From positions 1-50,348 of the forward strand of contig JAFLBE010000031.1 of NCBI GenBank assembly GCA_017303995.1: a stretch of DNA of 50,348 bases. Direction: 5' to 3'. The position numbers and the translations under genes were made by a program. The DNA comes from Bacteroidota bacterium (GTDB taxonomy: Bacteria; Bacteroidota; JABWAT01). Positions 7,710 to 15,306 of the stretch are shown here, piece after piece (position 1 is the first letter of the stretch; each line of letters starts with the position of its first letter). The notes beneath the pieces are model-generated. The model made no database searches. It was not told where the DNA came from and saw only the letters and a program-made list of their open reading frames with translations.

Positions 7710-9043
7710 CTGAAAACACAGACAACAATCTACTAAAAAATCTGTTGGCAAACAGAGGAATTAAATCCGATCCATCAATGCAATATTCAAAGTTGGGATT
7801 ATCATTTAACCCATTTCCAAGAGCAGGAATTTCCGATTTAAACAGTACACAATATTTAATTGGACGATTAGAACCGATTGATGAGGATGTAAAAAAAGGT
7901 ATTGAGGAATTTATTATTGATTCCCTCTCGCTTCAAAATATTATATCAAAAGATAAATATATTAGTGCTGTTATACACGGAGATTATGGTTTAGGAAAAA
8001 CTCAGACATTACTTTATGCAAAATATATCCTTGAATTGTTTAACCAGAATAATGAATTAAACAAACGACCGTATGTTGTTTACATTGATAATCCAGGTGC
8101 AAAGCTCAATGAATTAATTGGAGCAATAATTTCACAAATTGGTGAGGAAAATTTTAAACGCTATTTATGGAACATTGCATTTGAAACGATTGCAACAAAT
8201 AAATCCTTTAAAGAGGAATTAATTAAATTTCGACCTAGGGGAATTAGTTTATTCGATGATGTTACGGACCCTTTTGACCCAGTTAATCTTGTTAGCTATA
8301 AATCCTTTTTAGACGCTTGGTATTCAAAAATTCTATACGCTGATCAAAAAAAGAAAAGGGAATTTCAAGACAAGCTAAAAGGTATTGTCGTTTCAATTTT
8401 TACAACTCACTTTGACAATACAACAATTGCCATGTATTTCTATGATTTACTTTCAGAGAATATTGGAATAAATAAAACATGGGAAGCCCTAACCTCTGGC
8501 AGTGCAAAAGAGTTAGACAAAAAAGAAGTTTTCATTATTCGTGCGATTGTAAAATTAATTGAGTCTCAGGGCTACACTGATTTTTTTATTTTGGTTGATG
8601 AGTTTGAAAATGTTACAGCAGGTCGTTTGTCACAAATAGAAATTGATAGATATGTAACTAATCTGCGGGCATTGATTGATAAAGAAAGGAATTGGTGTTC
8701 GTTGTTTGCAATGACACCTCCAGCCTTACAAAGACTAAAATCTGTATCACCGCCATTGGCGGAGAGAATTAGCAGCAGAATAATTGATTTAAAATCTTTA
8801 AATGACGTGAGAGCAAAATCTATTGTTCTAAACTATCTCAATCTTGCTAGAGAGGAATCTCAAAGTTTATTTCCTTTTGATGAGACTGCTATATCCGCAC
8901 TGAGGAAAAAATCTCACGGAATTTTAAGGGTATTTCTTAAAAGTTGTTTTTCTTTTATTCAAAGAGCATCGGAGGAATTAAAGGAAGGCCAATTAATAAA
9001 CGAACAATTTGTATCCCACCATTTTCAAATAGAAGAAGAGTAA
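7706..9043 (+). CDS. AAA+ ATPase, Orc/Cdc6- or BREX-ATPase-like
   Basis: 445 residues. Walker A is GDYGLGKT at residues 92-99. Walker B is FFILVDEF with the acidic pair D298/E299. A sensor-1-like segment (SLFAMTPPAL) follows, then an arginine-containing LAERISSRI that could supply the Arg finger. The N-terminal LGLSFNPFPRAGI resembles the opening of Orc/Cdc6- and ExeA-like ATPases, and the overall shape also recalls ATP-binding proteins of BREX systems. The C-terminal 80 residues look like a winged-helix lid. Start and stop lie close to the neighbouring genes (4 nt overlap upstream, 8 nt gap downstream). It probably senses or remodels DNA and switches the PIN nuclease next door; that is inference from context. 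Confidence 0.75.
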   Translation: MTENTDNNLLKNLLANRGIKSDPSMQYSKLGLSFNPFPRAGISDLNSTQYLIGRLEPIDEDVKKGIEEFIIDSLSLQNIISKDKYISAVIHGDYGLGKTQTLLYAKYILELFNQNNELNKRPYVVYIDNPGAKLNELIGAIISQIGEENFKRYLWNIAFETIATNKSFKEELIKFRPRGISLFDDVTDPFDPVNLVSYKSFLDAWYSKILYADQKKKREFQDKLKGIVVSIFTTHFDNTTIAMYFYDLLSENIGINKTWEALTSGSAKELDKKEVFIIRAIVKLIESQGYTDFFILVDEFENVTAGRLSQIEIDRYVTNLRALIDKERNWCSLFAMTPPALQRLKSVSPPLAERISSRIIDLKSLNDVRAKSIVLNYLNLAREESQSLFPFDETAISALRKKSHGILRVFLKSCFSFIQRASEELKEGQLINEQFVSHHFQIEEE

Positions 9044-9051
9044 TTTTCAGA

Positions 9052-10134
9052 ATGGAACCATGGAGTGACTTACTACCAGTAAGGGAAAGATTTAGAATTA
9101 AGTTTTACCTTGATACTAACATACTTGTATACTTAGTTGATAATACTTATTCTGGTGTTTTACAAACAATAAACTATTTAAAGGATTCTAATTTTTCTGA
9201 TTTAGTAAGTTCAAAATATGTAATCTTTGAATTTGTAGGAATCCGAAAAAAGGAACACTATTTGAGAGCTGTCGTAAGTAGCGGTGGGCTCCATGTCAAC
9301 ATGAGTTCTCTACTCAAGTACCGTGATGATTTTAATGCATCTGAAGTGGATTTCAATTCTGTCAAAACTGCAATAAAGCAGAAAGTTATGCAAGAACTAG
9401 AAGAAATCACAAACAACTTTGGAATTGAATATGAAAGAAATATCCTTCATGATTCTTTGCTAGCACCGACATTTGATATTACTCTTAGCACAAAAATTTC
9501 GCGTCATGATGCATTGATGTATGTTTCTTCCGTATGGGGTGATGCTGAATTAAAAGAGGAATATGTTTTCGTTATAAGTAACGACCAAGGTTTTGTTCAA
9601 AATTGCTCTGATGAAGAAATTGACATTGCTTTACAAAATCACAATTTGCAAAAGCCACAAGTAGAGTGGATCAGATCAATGCAAGAAAATGATGTTCATA
9701 GATTAAATTTAACAGTTCCTGAAGATGATGTTCACTTAACCAGTTTTTTACCTAGTAAACTTAAAGAGCTAATCATAAAAAAGAATAACAAATTTTTCTT
9801 AGGAAAAACTATTCAATGTGGCAACGGTGCCAGATTCCCTACAGATGTGGTCTGTTTCCGGCTTCCAGCAAACACCGAATTGCAGAGCAACTTATACTTG
9901 ACAATTATTGGAAGAGATTTAGATTTTATTTACTCAACTAAACTTCCAGTGTCTGATTTTTGGGATCAAATACCAATTAATAATTATCCTTTTCATAAAC
10001 CAGATGCTACTGACATTTCATTTAGACCAATGGAGGATAATTATGGAACCCCGTCTCCGCTACCTACGAATGTTATTAGTCGGTTAAGGGAAAGTGGTAA
10101 TCTCGTTTTCATTAACCCAGACGGAAACGTATAA
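9052..10134 (+). CDS. PIN-domain nuclease, effector candidate
   Basis: I take the start at ATG 9052, 8 nt after the ATPase stop; an in-frame start at 8944 would lie inside the ATPase gene and is unlikely. The 360-residue product opens with a PIN core: FYLDTNILVYLVD (D21), VIFEFVGIRKKEHYLR (E60), SRHDALMYVSSVWGD (D153) and VFVISNDQGF (D178). These four acidic residues fit the metal-binding site of PIN RNases. The extra C-terminal half (about residues 200-360) is not recognised and could be a beta-rich substrate- or ATPase-binding domain. This is the last gene of the operon and the most likely effector, cutting RNA or single-stranded DNA. It is longer than toxin-type VapC proteins (about 130 residues) and lacks a VapB-like partner. 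Confidence 0.7.
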   Translation: MEPWSDLLPVRERFRIKFYLDTNILVYLVDNTYSGVLQTINYLKDSNFSDLVSSKYVIFEFVGIRKKEHYLRAVVSSGGLHVNMSSLLKYRDDFNASEVDFNSVKTAIKQKVMQELEEITNNFGIEYERNILHDSLLAPTFDITLSTKISRHDALMYVSSVWGDAELKEEYVFVISNDQGFVQNCSDEEIDIALQNHNLQKPQVEWIRSMQENDVHRLNLTVPEDDVHLTSFLPSKLKELIIKKNNKFFLGKTIQCGNGARFPTDVVCFRLPANTELQSNLYLTIIGRDLDFIYSTKLPVSDFWDQIPINNYPFHKPDATDISFRPMEDNYGTPSPLPTNVISRLRESGNLVFINPDGNV

Positions 10135-10256
10135 TACAAACTCCTCATTTTTTAAAATTTTATTTTCATTAAAGTAGCGACGGTTTAAAGGTTCGTGCAA
10201 GAAACCCCACCCGAACTCAAAGCTTGAAATCGTCCGATCCAACCAACCCAATTATT

Positions 10257-10769
10257 ATGAACCTCCTTCTCCGCCCCTGGAAACCATCAGACCTGGACAG
10301 TCTGGTCCGTTATGCCAACAACTGGCAGATTGCCAAAAACATGACCGATCAATTTCCGTTTCCTTATACCGAGGCCAACGGAAAAGCCTTTATTGAATTC
10401 GCCACCAAAGACGATCCCATTCATATTTTTGCCATTGAGGTCAACGGAGAGGCAGTGGGTGGTATCGGCATACATCCGCAGACGGATATCCACCGAAAAA
10501 ATGCCGAACTCGGTTACTGGCTGGCAGAACCTTATTGGGGAAAAGGGATCATCAGTCAGGCGATCAAACTGGCGGTCGATTTTGCGTTTGAGACCTATGA
10601 CATCGACCGGGTTTTCGCCCGTCCTTTCGGTACCAACATTGGCTCACAAAAAGTGCTCGAAAAGAATCACTTCATACTAGAAGCCCGGTTCGAAAAAAAC
10701 CTCATCAAAAACGGTGAACGCATCGATGAATTGGTTTATGCATTTAGAAGGGAGAACTGGGGAAAATAG
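10257..10769 (+). CDS. GNAT-family N-acetyltransferase (RimJ/RimL-like)
   Basis: 170 residues from the ATG at 10257; an in-frame TTG at 10224 would add 11 unconserved residues. The protein begins LLLRPWKPSDLDSL, the standard opening of RimJ/RimL-type acetyltransferases. It carries the acetyl-CoA motif GYWLAEPYWGKGI (V/I-x-x-x-x-Q/R-G-x-G-like loop) and the C-terminal GSQKVLEKNHF that follows it in this family. It transfers an acetyl group from acetyl-CoA to an amine, often a protein N-terminus or small molecule; the substrate cannot be told. It lies just beyond the AT-rich island, in DNA of normal composition, and is probably not part of the island's system. Confidence 0.8.
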   Translation: MNLLLRPWKPSDLDSLVRYANNWQIAKNMTDQFPFPYTEANGKAFIEFATKDDPIHIFAIEVNGEAVGGIGIHPQTDIHRKNAELGYWLAEPYWGKGIISQAIKLAVDFAFETYDIDRVFARPFGTNIGSQKVLEKNHFILEARFEKNLIKNGERIDELVYAFRRENWGK

Positions 10770-10870
10770 AGATTTGGTTTCTTTTTCACTTTTCAGATAA
10801 ATAACCAATTAAAATTTCTTTCCCTTCGGGGAGGTACTTTTCACGGGCGAAAAGTACCCAAAAGCCCTGA

Positions 10871-11039
10871 CCGCCCACCCGCTCTATGACTTGCAACTGG
10901 CACTCCGGCCCTGATCGAATCTGAACTCAGTCGGCAGTAGCCTCCTTCAAACACAGATTCGATTTAACCGGGCATGGAGTAGGTTGCTGAGCCTGCCGAA
11001 GCATGGTTGTCCCGAAAATCGGGAACCGGCTGACGGCGG
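10871..11039 (+). repeat. R2 repeat, copy 1
   Basis: 169 bp element bounded by CCGCC ... GGCGG, near-identical over most of its length to 14413-14574 in the same orientation. Inside is a perfect 10 bp stem ATCGAATCTG (10914-10923) / CAGATTCGAT (10954-10963). The two copies differ mainly in a short segment near the 3' end, where this copy has a CCCGA-TCGGG hairpin. Confidence 0.8.
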
Positions 11040-11121
11040 TTTCTAAATCCTCACCCCAGCGGGGTGATATGTTTGTAGCCCCGGGTTTTAAACCCGGGGT
11101 AAACGATTCAACAAAATAATC

Positions 11122-11168
11122 CGCACAGCCACAAAGCTCCTTTGTTTCTGTTTTCTGAATCTGTGCGG
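11122..11168. repeat. CCGC-ended stem-loop (CCGCACAG / CTGTGCGG)
   Basis: Perfect 8 bp inverted repeat with a 31 nt loop. The stem sequence differs from those at 2423, 2499 and 11198, yet pairing is kept on both arms. Confidence 0.65.
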
Positions 11169-11197
11169 AAAATAGCCAAACACCATTGGTTCAAGTT

Positions 11198-11245
11198 CCG
11201 CCCGGAATAAGATCCTGTCAGGATTCTAGTATTGTGGCCGGGCGG
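11198..11245. repeat. CCGC-ended stem-loop (CCGCCCGG / CCGGGCGG)
   Basis: Same 8 bp stem as 2423-2470, with a different loop containing GATCCTGTCAGGATT, itself a small hairpin. The 3' arm is preceded by TTGTGG, as at 2539. Confidence 0.65.
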
Positions 11246-11385
11246 TTGGGTTTTAGAGGTACCATATTCTACAAATAGGTCACCCCTATGGGGTTACGAA
11301 ATGCCTTTCTCCTCACTCCAGCGGGGCAAGAAAGATGCAAATAAATCCGAAAAAGGTTTGTTAAAAAAAGCCATTCCGCATTTTA

Positions 11386-11522
11386 CCGCCATTCTTTCCA
11401 TCGGCGCCAATGACAAGTGCAATATCGATCAGAAGCCGGCGTGTTTGAGTCTGGCGAAGCCCGATGAGTTCGCCGGGTTCCGATATGAAACGTAGTCATA
11501 AGCCAAAGATGGAAAGCGGCGG
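11386..11522 (+). repeat. 137 bp nested fold-back repeat, copy B
   Basis: Forward copy, exactly 137 bp between CCGCC and GGCGG. The apical loop has TCTGGCGAAGCCCGA, a slightly mismatched version of the family hairpin. It is followed by the hairpin CCGACTTTTG-TGCCGT-CAAAAGTCGG (11535-11560) and a CCCCCGT/ACGGGGG stem (11602-11642), the same order as in copies D and E. Confidence 0.85.
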
Positions 11523-11688
11523 AAAGGCATTTTGCCGACTTTTGTGCCGTCAAAAGTCGGTCCCCGAAGGGAAAGAGAAGTAATGGAAACGGTGGGATGG
11601 ACCCCCGTCTTCCAGTCGGGTGACTGATTTTCAACACGGGGGTGACATTACAACATGGCATGAGTAAAAAAATCAATTCCGTCTTTTA

Positions 11689-11827
11689 CCGCCATTCTTT
11701 CCATCGGCGCCAATGACAAGTGCAATATCGGTTAGAAGCCGGCGTGTTTTGGGTAGAGACGTTGCATGCAACGTCTCCCGGGTTCCGATATGAAACGCAG
11801 TCATAAGCCAAAGATGGAAAGCAGCGG
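11689..11827 (+). repeat. 137 bp-family repeat, copy C, with replaced apical hairpin
   Basis: Outer and middle stems match the family, but the tip is replaced by a different segment carrying the perfect 20 nt palindrome AGACGTTGCATGCAACGTCT (11757-11776), flanked by GGG/CCC. Total length is 139 bp. The downstream hairpin is lost here, and the sequence instead runs into a CCTGAGCGGAGTCGAAGG repeat (about 11868-11886). Confidence 0.8.
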
Positions 11828-11972
11828 AAAGGGCTTTTGCCGATCCCGAACGTTGAAAACCTGGTATCCTGAGCGGAGTCGAAGGACGGCCTTTGACGGG
11901 CTTTCTGGATTGGCTAATTCTTCCCCATTATTAATACCCCAGTTGAGATAAAACGTTCTTCCCCTATTGTAC

Positions 11973-12003
11973 TCGTCCCAAATATTCACTAAATTTGGGA
12001 CGA
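11973..12003. promoter_or_regulatory. Perfect 11 bp inverted repeat, probable AbiEi operator
   Basis: TCGTCCCAAAT (11973-11983) and ATTTGGGACGA (11993-12003) are exact reverse complements separated by 9 nt, ending 54 nt before the AbiEi-like start. AbiEi-type antitoxins are known to repress their own operon by binding inverted repeats in the promoter, so the position fits an operator. A role as transcription terminator for upstream DNA is possible, since the right arm is followed by AAAATAAAAA, but there is no upstream gene on this strand within 1.2 kb. Confidence 0.55.
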
Positions 12004-12057
12004 AAATAAAAACCATGGATTCAATTAAAGCAAATTTCCGTAAGCAGATTAATCGAA

Positions 12058-12660
12058 ATGGAACGACCTGTAGTAGAAAATAAAATTGCCGATGTGCTGA
12101 AAACACAATTAAAAGGAAGTGTCCTTTTTGTGGACGATTTCTTAGACTATGGAAATCCCGAAAGTGTTAAGAAAGCCTTGTTAAGATTGAAAAAAAAGGG
12201 AATACTTGTGCGCCTGGCTCACGGTATTTACTTTTATCCCAAAATTGACAAGGATTTAGGAGTTCTGTTCCCTTCAACCGAAGATATTGCAAAGGCAATT
12301 GCCAGACGGGACAAAGCCAGAATTGTCCCAACCGGAGTTCATGCATTGAATAAATTAGGTTTATCGACCCAGGTCCCAATGAAAGTAGTCTATCTAACTG
12401 ATGGAGCAACAAGGAGCGTTAAAATTGGAAAACGAACCATAGTTTTCAAAAATACAAGTCCAAAAAACTTATTGACGCAGGGTGAAATAAGCAGTTTGGT
12501 CATTCAGGCTTTAAAATCTATTGGTCAGTCAAAAGTAGATAATGAAACGATTTCGAAAATCCACTCGATTCTAAAAAAAGAGAAGACAGAGAATGTGTTG
12601 AAAGATGCAAAACTGGCACCAGCCTGGATAAACAAAATATTAGTACAATCCATTCGATGA
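12058..12660 (+). CDS. AbiEi-like antitoxin / DUF6088 transcriptional regulator
   Basis: 200 residues. The N-terminal part reads as a winged helix: FVDDFLDYGNPESVKKALLRLKKKGILVRLAHGIYFYPK (residues 22-61), where a KGI-hydrophobic-R-hydrophobic-GIY string is the usual wing of AbiEi/DUF6088 antitoxins. The second domain (residues 62-200) matches DUF6088 in length and pattern (PTGVHALNKLGLSTQVP, FKNTSPKNLL). The stop codon overlaps the start of the AbiEii-like toxin by 4 nt, the classic type IV abortive-infection arrangement. A perfect inverted repeat upstream (11973-12003) is a likely autoregulatory operator. The pair stands between arrays of fold-back repeats, away from the AT-rich methyltransferase operon. 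Confidence 0.75.
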   Translation: MERPVVENKIADVLKTQLKGSVLFVDDFLDYGNPESVKKALLRLKKKGILVRLAHGIYFYPKIDKDLGVLFPSTEDIAKAIARRDKARIVPTGVHALNKLGLSTQVPMKVVYLTDGATRSVKIGKRTIVFKNTSPKNLLTQGEISSLVIQALKSIGQSKVDNETISKIHSILKKEKTENVLKDAKLAPAWINKILVQSIR

Positions 12661-13664
12661 ATACCAATTGGCTAACCTTATCAAAGGAAAGAAGAATTGA
12701 CATTCTGAATCAGGCAACAGAATTAACTGGTTTGCCATCAGTCGCAATTGAAAAAGATTGGTGGGTAACGTTGGCATTGAACGCTTCGTTTTCATTGCAA
12801 TACAGCAAAAACATGGTTTTCAAAGGCGGAACATCTTTGAGTAAAGGATGGAATCTGATAGAAAGATTTTCAGAAGATATTGACCTGGCAATTGACAGAA
12901 AGTTTTTCGGTTTTGATGGCGACATCAGTAAGAGTCAAATCAAAAATCTAAGAAAACAATCCTGTGAATTTATTTCAACGACTTTCCTGGCAGATTTAAT
13001 CCACACCCTTATTGAATGGGACGCAATAGAGGAATGTAAACTCAATGCTCAACCTGTAAAGGATTCAGACAAGGATCCACAAATAATTGAAATACATTAC
13101 AATTCAGTTATTGACACATCGGAGTATTTACAACAAAGGGTTTTGATTGAAGTAAGCTCACGGTCAATGATAGAGGCGTTTGAGGAAAGAAAAATCAACT
13201 CGATTTTAAGTGATAATTTTAACGGCCAAAGTTTTGTAACCTCTCCATTAGCAATACCAACTGTGCTTCCGCAAAGAACATTTTTAGAAAAGATATTCCT
13301 GCTTCACGAAGAATTTTCACTGGAACCAGGGAAAATCAGAATCGACAGATTGTCAAGGCATTTGTATGACCTTGAAAAATTGATGGACACAGAACATGGG
13401 ATTAACGCATTTGTAAACAAAGATTTGTTTACAAATATAGTTGAACACAGAAAAAAGTTTAATCCATTGAGAGGACTTGACTATTCTGATCATATTCCAG
13501 GTAAAATATGCATCACTCCACCGGACGAAGTAATGAAAGATTACGAAAGAGATTATGAAGTCATGACTGGATTTATGATTTACGGTGAACCATTAAAATT
13601 TGACCAGCTACTGAAAAGAATTTCGGAATTGCAAACAAGAATAAATGAAATCAGCCTTCACTAA
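12657..13664 (+). CDS. AbiEii/AbiGii-family nucleotidyltransferase toxin
   Basis: 335 residues. The nucleotidyltransferase signature is visible as VFKGGTSLSKGW (residues 58-69) followed by RFSEDIDLAI (about 74-83); the G-G-[ST]-x9-13-D-x-D core is catalytic in AbiEii. The middle contains the basic segment DRLSRHLYDLEKLM, typical of the family. The toxin in known pairs transfers nucleotides to tRNA or another target and arrests growth, and the upstream AbiEi-like protein represses the operon. The ATG overlaps the antitoxin stop (ATGA), implying coupled translation. Length agrees with the family, and both key motifs are intact, so the toxin looks functional. Confidence 0.8.
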   Translation: MNTNWLTLSKERRIDILNQATELTGLPSVAIEKDWWVTLALNASFSLQYSKNMVFKGGTSLSKGWNLIERFSEDIDLAIDRKFFGFDGDISKSQIKNLRKQSCEFISTTFLADLIHTLIEWDAIEECKLNAQPVKDSDKDPQIIEIHYNSVIDTSEYLQQRVLIEVSSRSMIEAFEERKINSILSDNFNGQSFVTSPLAIPTVLPQRTFLEKIFLLHEEFSLEPGKIRIDRLSRHLYDLEKLMDTEHGINAFVNKDLFTNIVEHRKKFNPLRGLDYSDHIPGKICITPPDEVMKDYERDYEVMTGFMIYGEPLKFDQLLKRISELQTRINEISLH

Positions 13665-13794
13665 AAGTAAGTCAATTTGAAATTCAGATGAACCAACGAA
13701 AATTGTAAACATTGAATATACCTTCCAACTCTCCTGCCCTTTCCATTTCCAACGATCCACTATTATCTTTATTAGAAATAAAAAAAGGAAACGT

Positions 13795-14235
13795 ATGCCA
13801 TCCAGCAATCCACATTCATCAGCTTATACCGAACGGATCATTTCTGCTACACCGGCACAGGTATTTAACGCTTTTCGGCAGCCGGAACTGCTGGCAACCT
13901 GGTGGGGTCCGGATGGATTTACCAATACGTTTGAAAAGTTTGAGTTTAAGCCCGGCGGAGAGTGGGTTTTCGTCATGCACGGTCCGGATGGAACCAATTA
14001 TCAGAATGCGAGCAAATTTATTGAAATTGTACCGGAGAAACTTGTCATTCTGGAACATGTGGTAAAACCGTGGTTCCGGTTAACTGTAACTTTTGCTGCA
14101 TCCGGGGAAAACACCCTTTTAACCTGGAATCAGGAGTTTGACTCACCCGAGACGATTAATCCGATGAGATCGTTTATAGAGACGGCCAATGAGCAGAATC
14201 TGAACCGGTTAGAGAAGTTGGTATTGGGATTTTGA
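13795..14235 (+). CDS. SRPBCC / AHSA1-type ligand-binding protein
   Basis: 146 residues with the typical opening ERIISATPAQVFNAFRQPELLATWWGPDGFT, then FKPGGEWVFVMHGPDG and a C-terminal helix (ETANEQNLNRLEKLV). This is the SRPBCC fold of the activator-of-Hsp90-ATPase-homolog-1 (AHSA1) subfamily, which binds hydrophobic ligands; individual bacterial members rarely have a known ligand. AAAAAAGGAAACGT before the ATG gives a good ribosome-binding site (AGGA, 6-7 nt spacing). It is followed directly by repeat DNA. It is close to the AbiE pair but is separated by 130 nt and has a different composition, so it probably belongs to the host background. Confidence 0.8.
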   Translation: MPSSNPHSSAYTERIISATPAQVFNAFRQPELLATWWGPDGFTNTFEKFEFKPGGEWVFVMHGPDGTNYQNASKFIEIVPEKLVILEHVVKPWFRLTVTFAASGENTLLTWNQEFDSPETINPMRSFIETANEQNLNRLEKLVLGF

Positions 14236-14412
14236 TTTTAAATTCCCCCTCCAACGGAGAGCCTGTCCCGCTATTGCGGGAGGGTAAGGGGGTGGGTCAT
14301 TCTTTTCATCCTAACTTTCTATTAAACTACCAAACCGATTTCGTTTTTCTTCGACGACCCCCTTTTGACTGGCCAAAAGGGGCAACCCTTCGACTCCGCT
14401 CAGGGTCCGTTA

Positions 14413-14574
14413 CCGCCCAGCCGCTCTGTGACTTGCAACTGGCACTCCGGCCCTGATCGAATCTGAACTCAGTCGGCAGTAGCCTCCTTCAAACACAGAT
14501 TCGATTTAATCAGGCACGGAGTAGGTTGCTGAGCCTGCCGAAGCATGGTTGCTACGTCGAGTGGCTGACGGCGG
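14413..14574 (+). repeat. R2 repeat, copy 2
   Basis: 162 bp direct copy of 10871-11039 with the same CCGCC/GGCGG ends and the same internal ATCGAATCTG/CAGATTCGAT stem. The CCCGA-TCGGG hairpin of copy 1 is replaced by TACGTCGA. The two copies bracket a 3.4 kb segment containing the AbiE pair and the SRPBCC gene. Confidence 0.8.
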
Positions 14575-14681
14575 TTGGAAACCAAAACCTTCAAGGTTTT
14601 CTTGATTATTTGCACTTGCCCTGATTCTGGCAGAAAGACAAAAATAAACGGTTGTGGTGTAAAAGGAGATTCCGTCTTTTA

Positions 14682-14818
14682 CCGCCATTCTTTCCATCGG
14701 CGCCAATGACAAGTGCAATATCGATCAGAAGCCGGCGTGTTTGAGTCAGGCGAAGCCTGATGAGTTCGCCGGGTTCCGATATGAAACGCAGTCATAAGCC
14801 ATAGATGGAAAGCGGCGG
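14682..14818 (+). repeat. 137 bp nested fold-back repeat, copy D
   Basis: Forward, exactly 137 bp, with the intact apical hairpin TCAGGCGAAGCCTGA. Followed by CCGACTTTTG/CAAAAGTCGG (14831-14856) and CCCCCGT/ACGGGGG (14897-14937). Confidence 0.85.
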
Positions 14819-14982
14819 AAAGGCATTTTGCCGACTTTTGTGCCGTCAAAAGTCGGTCCCCGAAGGGAAAAGATGTTTCGGAAACGGTGGGATGGACCCC
14901 CGTCTTCCAGTCGGGTGACTGATTTTCAACACGGGGGTAACAATACAACAAAACCTGAGTAAAAAAGCCATTCCGCCTTTTA

Positions 14983-15119
14983 CCGCCATTCTTTCCATCG
15001 GCGCCAATGACAAGTGCAATATCGGTCAGAAGCCGGCGTGTTTGAGTCAGGCGAAGCCTGATGAGTTCGCCGGGTTCCGATATGAAACGCTGTCATAAGC
15101 CAAAGATGGAAAGCGGCGG
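14983..15119 (+). repeat. 137 bp nested fold-back repeat, copy E
   Basis: Forward, exactly 137 bp, 301 bp after copy D in tandem. Followed by CCGACTTTTG/CAAAAGTCGG (15132-15157) and then by a different CCCGC/GCGGG stem (15222-15258) in place of the CCCCCGT one. Confidence 0.85.
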
Positions 15120-15306
15120 AAAGGCATTTTGCCGACTTTTGTGCCGTCAAAAGTCGGTCCCCGAAGGGAAATGAAGTTTTGGGAAACGGGGGGATGGATG
15201 AGCTTCGCAGAACTTCGTTAGCCCGCCTTTCCGTCGGTTGCCGGATCTTCGACGCGGGAATGACAATAAATGGGGGTCTGAGCTAAAAAGGCCATTCCTC
15301 ATTTTA

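Larger units (their letters stand above)
10770..12057. repeat. 1.3 kb gene-free block of intergenic repeats
   Basis: No credible gene. In order: a GGTAC hairpin (about 10831-10858), the 169 bp repeat R2 (10871-11039), CACCCC-AGC-GGGGTG (11052-11066), a CCCCGGGTT/AACCCGGGG palindrome (11079-11099), two CCGC-ended stem-loops (11122-11168 and 11198-11245), an ACCCC-TAT-GGGGT mini-hairpin (11282-11294), two units of the about 300 bp tandem repeat (from 11386 and 11689), and a 31 bp inverted repeat just before the AbiEi gene (11973-12003). Confidence 0.8.

Noticed and set aside
8944-9051. Longer N terminus for the PIN protein starting at 8944
   Set aside because: It would lie in another frame inside the ATPase gene; the PIN core begins right after ATG 9052, 8 nt past the ATPase stop.
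9052-10134. VapBC toxin-antitoxin
   Set aside because: The PIN protein is about three times VapC length and has no small antitoxin gene next to it.
4040-10200. Integrative element with defined att sites
   Set aside because: The composition change suggests transfer, but I found no integrase, transposase, tRNA gene or flanking direct repeat at the borders.
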